Part shown: positions 15,468 to 22,700 of the stretch, in pieces
Layout of the letters: each line of letters begins with the position of its first letter
Position numbering within the stretch: position 1 is the stretch's first letter
Source: Amycolatopsis mediterranei
GTDB taxonomy: Bacteria; Actinomycetota; Actinomycetes; Mycobacteriales; Pseudonocardiaceae
Reading direction: 5' to 3'
NCBI RefSeq assembly: GCF_026017845.1
Contig: NZ_CP100416.1
Span: 7,839,199 to 7,903,198 of the forward strand
DNA length: 64,000 nucleotides
Notes under the pieces: generated by a model
Told to the model about the DNA's origin: nothing
Seen by the model: the letters and a program-made list of their open reading frames with translations, nothing else
The model's database searches: none
Position numbers and translations under genes: made by a program

Positions 15468-15680
15468 TCAGCGCGGCAGGCCCGACAACCGCCACGCGCC
15501 GGGGCCCCGCCGTGGTGGGCCCGCGTGGGATCGGGACGGGTCCGCCCAAGGGCTCAGCGGCGTCACCGGCTGCGAACCCCGACCGCGGGTCACCGCCGCC
15601 AGTGCCACCAGCAACGCCGCGAGTTCCGCGTCCTGCGGGTGGCCTCGCACCACGATCCGGGTTGCGTCGTCCTCTGTCAC
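15468..15680 (-). CDS. Acyl-CoA carboxylase epsilon subunit
   Basis: The 70-residue product matches the small epsilon subunits of actinobacterial acyl-CoA carboxylases: an N-terminal TRIVVRGHPQDAELAALLVAL segment, a linker, then SPWADPSR and a C-terminal PGAWRLSGLP motif. Epsilon subunits bind the beta (carboxyltransferase) subunit and stimulate activity. The gene starts 19 bp after the beta-subunit stop. It is the last gene of the long minus-strand operon. No alpha (biotin carboxylase/BCCP) subunit is in the window, so a chromosomal alpha subunit is presumably shared. Confidence 0.85.
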   Translation of the reverse strand: MTEDDATRIVVRGHPQDAELAALLVALAAVTRGRGSQPVTPLSPWADPSRSHAGPPRRGPGAWRLSGLPR

Positions 15681-15699
15681 CGGGGCCTCCCGCGGTCCG

Positions 15700-17412
15700 T
15701 CAGATCGGCTGGTTGCCGTGCTTGCGGGCCGGGGGCGGCTTTCGCTTGTCGCGGAGCATCGCCAGGCCCCTGGCCAGTGCCGCGCGGGTCTCCGCCGGGT
15801 CGATGATGTCGTCCACCAGGCCGCGTTCCGCCGCGTACTGGGGGTTCAGGTACTCCTGGGTGTACTCGCCGACCAGCTGCGCTCGCAACGCCGCCGGGTC
15901 GGCTGCCGTCGCGAGGTCGCGGCGGTGCAGGACGTTCACCGCACCCTCCGCGCCCATCACCGCGATCTGGTTGGTCGGCCACGCCAGTGACAGGTCGGTG
16001 CCGATCGACCGGGAGTCCATCACGATGTACGCGCCGCCGTACGCCTTGCGCAGGATCACCTGGATGCGCGGGACCGTCGCCTCGCAGTAGGCGTGCAGCA
16101 GCTGCGCGCCCTGGCGGATGATGCCGCCGCGTTCCTGCTCGACACCCGGCAGGAAGCCCGGCACGTCCACCAGGCTGACCAGCGGGATGCCGAAGGCGTC
16201 GCAGAACCGCACGAACCGGGCCGCCTTCTGCGACGCCGGGCCGTCCAGCACGCCCGCGAAGACCGACGGCTGGTTGCCGACGAACCCCACGACCCGGCCG
16301 TCGATCCGGGTCAGCGCGCAGAGCACGTTGCGGGCCCAGCTCTCGTGCAGCTCGAAGAACTCGCCGTCGTCGGCGAGCTCGGCGAACACCTCGCGCATGT
16401 CGTAGGGCCGGTTCGGCTCGGCAGGCACGATCTCCGCGAGCCGCGGCCGGTAGTCGTCGCGGGCGCCGATCTCGGCGGTTTCCGGCGCCGGCTCCAGGTA
16501 GTTGGCCGGCAGCAGCGAAACGAGGTACCGGACGTCGGCGAGGCAGCTCTGCTCGTCGTCGTGCACCACCGTCGCGACACCGGAGTACGACCCGTGGACG
16601 TCGGCACCGCCGAGTTCCTCGTGCGACACCAGGTGCCCGCTGACCGCCGCGACCACGTCCGGGCCGGTCAGGTACATCCGCGAGGTGTCGCGGACCATGA
16701 ACGTGAAGTCGGCCAGCGCGGGCGAGTACGCCGCACCGCCGGCGCACGGGCCGAGGACGACGCTGATCTGCGGCACCACGCCGGACGCCTCGACCTGGCG
16801 GCGGAAGATCCCGCCGTACCCGTTGAGCGCGAGCACGCCCTCCTGGATCCGCGCACCGCCGCTGTCGTTGAGCGCGATCACCGGGGCGCCGTTGGCGATC
16901 GCGAGGTCGAGCACCTTGTGGATCTTCGCCGCGTGCGCTTCGCCGAGCGAACCGCCGAACACGGTGAAGTCCTGGGCGTAGACGAACACGCGCCGGCCGT
17001 CGATGGTGCCGGAGCCGGCGATCACGCCGTCGGTGTGCGGGCGGTTCCCGGACAGACCGGGTCCGGCCGCCTGGTGCCGCCGGTAGGGCTCCAGCTCCAG
17101 GAAGGAGTCGTCGTCGAGGAGCAGGGCGAGCCGCTCGCGAGCGGTCAGCTTGCCCAGTGAGTGCTGACGGCGGACGGCGTCGAGCCGCCCCTCGGCGATG
17201 TGCGCGCGCAGTTCCTCGCGCCGCTGCCGCAGCAGCGGCATGTCCGGCGCCGTGGGCGGTTCCGCGCCCGCGGGCCGGGTCAGCGAGATGACCCGCGCCT
17301 CGCCCGGCTCGCCGGTGCGCACCGGCCGGGACCGCCGGCTCCCGTTGGGAACCGGCACCACCTCGGCGTCGTCGTCCGGCTGCCGGGCGGCGTTGTCGTG
17401 CGATCCGCTCAC
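15700..17412 (-). CDS. Acyl-CoA carboxylase beta (carboxyltransferase) subunit
   Basis: This 570-residue protein is an AccD/PccB-type carboxyltransferase. It has an N-terminal LGKLTARERLALLLD segment, the first oxyanion region (GGARIQEGVLALNGYGGIF, then GPCAGGAAYSPALADF) and the second (AYGGAYIVMDSRSIG). With an alpha subunit it makes malonyl- or methylmalonyl-CoA. The GTG at 17412 overlaps the stop of the 55-residue gene by 4 bp (GTGA). The N-terminal 65 residues are a non-conserved extension. Its place in the enediyne operon suggests a dedicated malonyl-CoA supply for the iterative PKS, which is inference. Confidence 0.93.
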   Translation of the reverse strand: MSGSHDNAARQPDDDAEVVPVPNGSRRSRPVRTGEPGEARVISLTRPAGAEPPTAPDMPLLRQRREELRAHIAEGRLDAVRRQHSLGKLTARERLALLLDDDSFLELEPYRRHQAAGPGLSGNRPHTDGVIAGSGTIDGRRVFVYAQDFTVFGGSLGEAHAAKIHKVLDLAIANGAPVIALNDSGGARIQEGVLALNGYGGIFRRQVEASGVVPQISVVLGPCAGGAAYSPALADFTFMVRDTSRMYLTGPDVVAAVSGHLVSHEELGGADVHGSYSGVATVVHDDEQSCLADVRYLVSLLPANYLEPAPETAEIGARDDYRPRLAEIVPAEPNRPYDMREVFAELADDGEFFELHESWARNVLCALTRIDGRVVGFVGNQPSVFAGVLDGPASQKAARFVRFCDAFGIPLVSLVDVPGFLPGVEQERGGIIRQGAQLLHAYCEATVPRIQVILRKAYGGAYIVMDSRSIGTDLSLAWPTNQIAVMGAEGAVNVLHRRDLATAADPAALRAQLVGEYTQEYLNPQYAAERGLVDDIIDPAETRAALARGLAMLRDKRKPPPARKHGNQPI

Positions 17413-17576
17413 GCGGCATCCCGGGCCCGCGCGAGGTCGTCCCGCTCGATCTCGGCGACGATGTCGGACCACACGATGCCGCGCCCGAGCCGGGGCATCG
17501 GCCGCACCGGAGCCTCGGCGGGCTCGGGCACCCACCGCACGTGGTCGGTGGCAGCGGTGGCGTCGCTGGCAGTCAT
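17409..17576 (-). CDS. 55-residue protein of unknown function
   Basis: ATG 17576 follows a strong GGAGGAGG ribosome-binding site and opens a short frame starting MTASDATAATDHVRWVPEPA. It has a PRLGRGIVWSDIVAEIERDD segment and no cysteine or membrane span. The stop overlaps the carboxylase beta GTG (GTGA), so translation is coupled; it could be a carboxylase-associated peptide or only a coupling leader. A second epsilon subunit was considered, but it lacks the VVRG and PGAW motifs. Confidence 0.68.
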   Translation of the reverse strand: MTASDATAATDHVRWVPEPAEAPVRPMPRLGRGIVWSDIVAEIERDDLARARDAA

Positions 17577-17631
17577 ATCGAGACCTCCTCCGGTCGAGGC
17601 GCCCCCGGCCTTCCCGGGAGCGGCGGGCAAA

Positions 17632-18663
17632 TCAGCGGGAACGCCCGGTGGCAGGCGCTGCGACGGACTCGCGGGAGCTCGCGCGGCCCGCCTGCCGGGC
17701 GGTCAGCAAGCCGGCGTCGTGCAGCCAGCGAACGGTGTCGGTCACCGTCGCGGCCGCCGGGCGGGCCGGAACCCCCGCGTCCGGGGCCGTGGCGGCGACC
17801 GGCTGGGCGACGGCGCAGACGTGGATCGCGCCGTGCTCCGCCGGGATGTGCCACGGCCACACCCGCTGCAGCAGGCCGCCCAGGCGCCCGACCGGGGTCA
17901 GGAGCGCCGGCGGGAGGAACACCGCGGGCAGCCGGCGGCCGGTCGCCGTGCGGACCAGGTCCAGGTAATCGCGGGTGGTCACGAAGTGGCCGGGCCCGAA
18001 GTACGCGGGCCCCACCGGCCCCGGGGCCGTCAGCACCGCCGCCAGCTGGGCGGCCGTGTCGCGGACGTCGCCGATCGGCAGCCCGCCGGACGGCCAGAAC
18101 GGCATCAGCCCGCGCAGCAGGTCGCGCAGGCGGGCGTTCTGGTCGCCCAGCCGCGGGTCCGCCGGCCCGAGCAGCGCCGGCGGGTAGACGATCGTCACCG
18201 GGACACCCTCGTCGCGGTGGCGCCGCGCGATCCGCTCCGCGGCGGCCTTCGCCGCCAGGTACGGCTCCCGCGACGTGCCCACCGGCGTCTCCGGCCCGAT
18301 GCTGCCGTCCGCCGGGTACAGCGCACCCACGGTCGAGACGTGCACGATCCGCCCGGCGCCGGCGGCCCGCGCGGCCGCCAGCACCGTCTCCGTGCCGGCC
18401 ACGTTCACCCGGGCCAGCTCGGCCCGGCGGCGGCTGTCGAACGAGTAGACGCCGGCCGCGTGCAGGACGGCGTCCGCGCCCGCGACCAGCCGGGCGACCG
18501 CCGCCTCGTCGGTGACGTCGCCCGGCACGACCTCGACGCCGTCCGGCACGCTCCCAGCGGCCGGGACCCGGGCGAGCACACGCACCCGGGCTCCGGCCGC
18601 CACCAGCAGCGCGACCGTGTGGGCACCGAGGAACCCGGTCCCGCCGGTCACCGCGATCACCAT
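17632..18663 (-). CDS. NAD(P)-dependent epimerase/dehydratase (extended SDR)
   Basis: The 343-residue protein has the extended-SDR cofactor motif at the N-terminus (VTGGTGFLGAHTVALL), STVGALYP with the catalytic Ser/Thr region, and a catalytic YxxxK (PYLAAKAAAERIA). It resembles dihydroflavonol-reductase or 3-beta-hydroxysteroid-dehydrogenase-type enzymes more than sugar epimerases, so a ketone reduction or an epimerisation is possible. ATG 18663 follows GGGGAG. It starts 13 bp after the flavin-reductase stop, inside the enediyne operon. Confidence 0.87.
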   Translation of the reverse strand: MVIAVTGGTGFLGAHTVALLVAAGARVRVLARVPAAGSVPDGVEVVPGDVTDEAAVARLVAGADAVLHAAGVYSFDSRRRAELARVNVAGTETVLAAARAAGAGRIVHVSTVGALYPADGSIGPETPVGTSREPYLAAKAAAERIARRHRDEGVPVTIVYPPALLGPADPRLGDQNARLRDLLRGLMPFWPSGGLPIGDVRDTAAQLAAVLTAPGPVGPAYFGPGHFVTTRDYLDLVRTATGRRLPAVFLPPALLTPVGRLGGLLQRVWPWHIPAEHGAIHVCAVAQPVAATAPDAGVPARPAAATVTDTVRWLHDAGLLTARQAGRASSRESVAAPATGRSR

Positions 18664-18676
18664 GACTCCGCTCCCC

Positions 18677-19249
18677 TCACGCCGCGCGGGCGCGCCCGTC
18701 GACCTCGTGGTAGCCGCCGCCGTAGAAGACCAGGGCGTGGTCCCCGGTGCCGCGGCTGGTGGCGACCACCCGGCCGAGGAAGATCGAGTGGTCACCACCC
18801 TCGAGCGTCTCGGCCAGCTCGCACTCCAGCCAGGCCAGCGTCCCGTTGAGCAGGGGGGCACCGGTGTGCGCCCCCGGCGTCCAGCCCACGGCGTCGAACT
18901 GGGCCAGCCCGTCGGGCCGGCGCCAGTCGGCGAAGTACTTCGACAGGTCCTGCTGCCCGGCGGCGAGGATGTTCACGCCGAACGCCCCCGCCGTGATGAT
19001 GGAGCTGTGCATGCGAGCCGCCTTCGACACGCAGCACAGCACCATCGGGGGTTCCAGCGAGACGGACGAGAACGCGTTCGCGGTCATCCCGTGCGCGTCC
19101 TCCCCGCCCGCCGTCAGGACCGTCACGCCGGTGGCGAACTGCGCCATCACCTGGCGCAGCCCCGGCTGGGGCGAGAAACCGCGGCGCGCCGGCGACGGCC
19201 GGAGGCGCTTGAGCACGGTCGTCTCGGAGGACTCTCGCTCGTCACCCAC
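18677..19249 (-). CDS. Flavin reductase, enediyne E6 type
   Basis: The 190-residue protein has the flavin-reductase (HpaC/PheA2) domain: MAQFATGVTVLTAGGEDAHGMTANAFSSVSLEPP, then GAFGVNILAA and a late GDHSIFLGRV. Such enzymes use NAD(P)H to make free reduced flavin for two-component monooxygenases. SgcE6 in the C-1027 cluster plays this role for the SgcC hydroxylase. The GTG at 19249 is preceded by AAGGGAG inside the thioesterase end and lies 1 bp from that stop. Likely partners are the acyl-CoA-dehydrogenase-like flavoproteins at 1-374 and 9772-10950. Confidence 0.9.
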   Translation of the reverse strand: MGDERESSETTVLKRLRPSPARRGFSPQPGLRQVMAQFATGVTVLTAGGEDAHGMTANAFSSVSLEPPMVLCCVSKAARMHSSIITAGAFGVNILAAGQQDLSKYFADWRRPDGLAQFDAVGWTPGAHTGAPLLNGTLAWLECELAETLEGGDHSIFLGRVVATSRGTGDHALVFYGGGYHEVDGRARAA

Positions 19250-19250
19250 C

Positions 19251-19703
19251 TCAGGCTCCCTTGCCGTTGACCGCGGCCGTCGAGTACGGCACCAGCGCCT
19301 CGCGCAGCTGCTCGGGGACCCGCGACGGCACGGTGGCCGTGTTGGGCCCGCGCATGCAGGCGATCCGCTGCCGTCCCCGCGCCACCAGCCGCTCGTCGCC
19401 GCCCTCGGTGAGGTGGACGTAGTCGAAGGCGAACTGGATCTGCGTCGAGGTGAGCTCCTCCAGCCGCAGCCGGATGGACAGCTCGTCGAACGCGGTGATC
19501 TCGGCGAAGAACTCGCACTCCACCTTGAGGGTGAACAGCTTGAGGTCGTGCCGGACCTCCTCGAGCACCGCCGGGGCCTTCTCCTTGAGGAACATCTCGC
19601 GGCAGCGGCCCTGCCAGCGCACGTAGTTCACGTAGTAGACGTTGCCCACCAGGTTGGTCTCCTCGAAGCCGACCGTGTGGCGGATCTCGTAGTAGTCGGA
19701 CAT
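19251..19703 (-). CDS. Enediyne thioesterase, E10 (TEBC) type
   Basis: This 150-residue hotdog-fold thioesterase carries the enediyne E10 signature near the N-terminus (FEETNLVGNVYYVNYVRWQG, about 13-32) and LKVECEFFAEITAFDELSI. E10 enzymes release the linear polyene made by the enediyne PKS and are always found beside it. The gene starts 2 bp after the PKS stop, with which it is surely co-translated. Together with the PKS it would give a heptaene or related polyene, as in all tested enediyne systems. Confidence 0.95.
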   Translation of the reverse strand: MSDYYEIRHTVGFEETNLVGNVYYVNYVRWQGRCREMFLKEKAPAVLEEVRHDLKLFTLKVECEFFAEITAFDELSIRLRLEELTSTQIQFAFDYVHLTEGGDERLVARGRQRIACMRGPNTATVPSRVPEQLREALVPYSTAAVNGKGA

Positions 19704-19705
19704 TC

Positions 19706-22700
19706 TCAGTTCCCCTCTGCGTGCAGCACGGCGAAGACGATCGGGTCGGTCCGGTCGTTGACCGTCGTCGACCACGTGGCGATCCGGGCGTTGCCGGAGG
19801 CGAGCAGCGCCCACCCGTCGGCGTCGACCTGGCGCACGGTCAGCGCCTGGGTCATCGAGCCGGTCTTGCGGACGCACTCCAGAGCGCTCCAGACCCGCGT
19901 GTTGGCCACGCTGATCGGTTCCCCGGTGTCCGCGGCCAGCAGGCGGCCGAGGGCGAGCAGTTCCTCGCCCAGCAGCCCGGCCCAGTCCTCGTCGGTGCGT
20001 TCGATCGCCGTCTCGATGTCGCAGGCGACCTGGTCGGGGCCGGCGGCCACGAGGGTCAGCTCCGAGGTGTGCGACGCGGTGACGTGCACACCGCCGTCGC
20101 ACTCCGGCTTGCCGTCCGGGCGGTACCGGACCTCGACCGGCCGGTCGAGCGCCCGGCCCGCGGCCAGCGCGGTCTGCGCCCGCCGCTCGGCGACGCCCTC
20201 GGCCGGGTGCCCGGCCGGGTCCGGCTCCAGCACGACCGCCCGCGTCCCGCCGAGCAGCCGCTCGCACGCACGCTCCACATAGGACCCGAGCATCGACGGG
20301 ACCCACGGCCCGGCGCCGTCGCGCTTGCGGACCGCGCGCAGCTTCAGGCCTTCCCAGCGCTCGACCAGCGTCCCGTCCGGGTTGCGCACGTCGAGGTCGT
20401 AGACGTAGCTGTCGCCGTCCTGTGACCGTTCCTTCGCGTCCAGCAGGACGTACTCGTCGTGCTGGCGGCCCGGCTCGGCCAGGTACAGCTTCTCGATGCC
20501 CTGGGGCAGCAGCGTCGCGTCGGGGACGCAGCACTGGATCGCGTGCATCATCGCGTCGCGGGTGCCCGGGTCGGCCAGCAGCCGCTCCTGCGGGAGGAAC
20601 GGGGCGAACCAGGAGTGGTCCGCGCTCGTCGCGATCTCGGCGACCGCGTGCCGGGCGCTCGCCCGCCGGTAACCGAGGACCCGCTGGAACCGCTTGCCCT
20701 GGAACAGGACCGAGCCGTACAGCTCGCTGATCGGCTCCACCGGGACCGGCGGCAGCGCGACGTCGCGCGTCACCTGCTCGCCGATCTCCGCCGGCCGGGC
20801 GAAGCTCAGCCGCGCCTTGAAGTGGTCGGCGCTGAAGCCGGTCTCCTCGCTGCGGATCACGACGTCGACGGTGTCGGCGTCGCGGGCCAGCGTGGCCAGC
20901 CGGACCGTGGTCGAGCCGCCCGGCGAGACGATGATCGGCCGGAGGAACTCGACGTCCGACAGCACCGGGGTGCCGGTGCGGTCCAGCGTCGCGGCCGCGG
21001 CTTGGGTCATGGCCTCCATGCCGATGACCGCGGGGAACAGCAGCTGCCCGTCCAGCAGGTGGTCGGTCAGGTACGGGTCCGCCCCGTCGGACAGGTCGGC
21101 CTCGGTGATCAGCTCGACCCCCGGGTAGTGCACGATGGCACGGTCGACGAACCGGGTCAGCGGCAGCTCCCGCTTCTGGATCGGCAGCGTGGCCAGTCCC
21201 GACGTGCGGCCGCAGACCACCAGCACCGGCGGCGCGGCCGGGTCGGCCAGCACCTGGCGGAGGATGGTGATGCCCTCCTCGGTGGGGATCGGCGTGATGC
21301 CGTCGCGCATCAGGGCGCTGACCACGCCGAGTTTCTCGCCCATGCCGGTACCGGACCAGACCGACCACTCCAGCGCGATCGCCCGCGCCTTCGGGTGCTC
21401 CTGGCCGAAGCGCAGGGTCAGCTCGGTCATCCAGTCGTTGGCCGTGGCGTAGTGCGCTTCCCCGCGCAGGCCCGCCCGGCCGATGATGCTGCCGAAGGTG
21501 ACCAGGAGCTTGATCTTGTCCTGGTCCACCGCGGCGAGCACCGCGTTGAGACCGCCGATCTTCGGCGCGAGGGTCTTGCGGAAGCTGTCCTCGGTCAGGC
21601 TGAACAGAGCGGCAGGCTCGTTGCGGCCGGCACCGTGCAGCACCGCGGTAACCGGGCCGAGGTCGGCCTGGATCCGGGCGACCGCGTCCGCGATCTGCGG
21701 CGCGCTGGTGACGTCGGCGCGCTCGTAGCGGTAGCGGATGCCCGCGGCCTCCATGCGGTCGAGGTTCTCCGCCAGCTCGGTGTCGGTCTCCGGGTCGCTG
21801 CGGCCCAGCAGGCCCAGCTTCGCACCGGAGTCCTTGGCCAGCGCCAGCGCGCTTTCCGCCGTGATGCCCTTGCCGCCGCCGGTGACCAGCAGGACGTCGG
21901 AGGAGTCCAGCGACTCGCGGATCGGGCCGGCCTTGGGGGCCGGCAGCGCGGACAGCCGCGGCACCGTGCGCCCGCCGTCGGCGCCGTAGCGGGCTTCGGT
22001 GAAGTCCGTGGTCCCGGCGACCTCGGCCACCACGGTGTGCACGGCTTCGGTGATGGCGTCCGCACCCGCGGGGGTGGGGTCGGCGAGGTCGATGATCGTC
22101 GTCTTCGCCGAGGGGTCCTCCAGGCGCAGGGTCCTGGCCAGGCCGGCGGCGCCGTAGCCGTGGTGCACCACCACGAAGCGCGTGCCGTTCGGGGCGGCCA
22201 TGACCGCGCGGCCGGCGTCGAGGAACAGCCCGACGTGGCTGGAGTCGCAGTCCGCCGGCAGGCAGAGCAGCACGCCGTCACCCACCCCGGACGCGGCGAG
22301 CGCGGCCCGCAGCGGTTCGGCCAGCGGGTGCCTCGCGGTCGCGAAGACCCGCCAGTCGGCCTGCCCGGTGCCCGGCGGGATGTCCGCGGGCGGCCGCGGG
22401 GCCGGCACGTACTCGACCGCGAACGGCCGGACCCACGGGCCGACACCCGGGGCTTCGCCGGCCCCCGAGTCGGACGGCTTCGCCGTCTGCGCCAGCTCGT
22501 CGATCATCTCGGCGAGCTCACCGAGGCACACCGTCGCGAAGTTCGGCATGCCCTCCAGCGCCGGCCGGCCGAGCGCCCGGGTGACGTCGTTGACCAGCTG
22601 GCCGACGGTGATCGACGACAGGTGCAGGTCGTCGAGCGGGTGGGTGTCGGCGGTGACGGATTCCAGCGGCAGCTCGACGCGCTCGGCGGCGAGCTTGCGC

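Noticed and set aside
17409..17576. 55-residue protein as a second carboxylase epsilon subunit
   Set aside because: It lacks the VVRG and PGAW-type motifs seen at 15468-15680; left as unknown.
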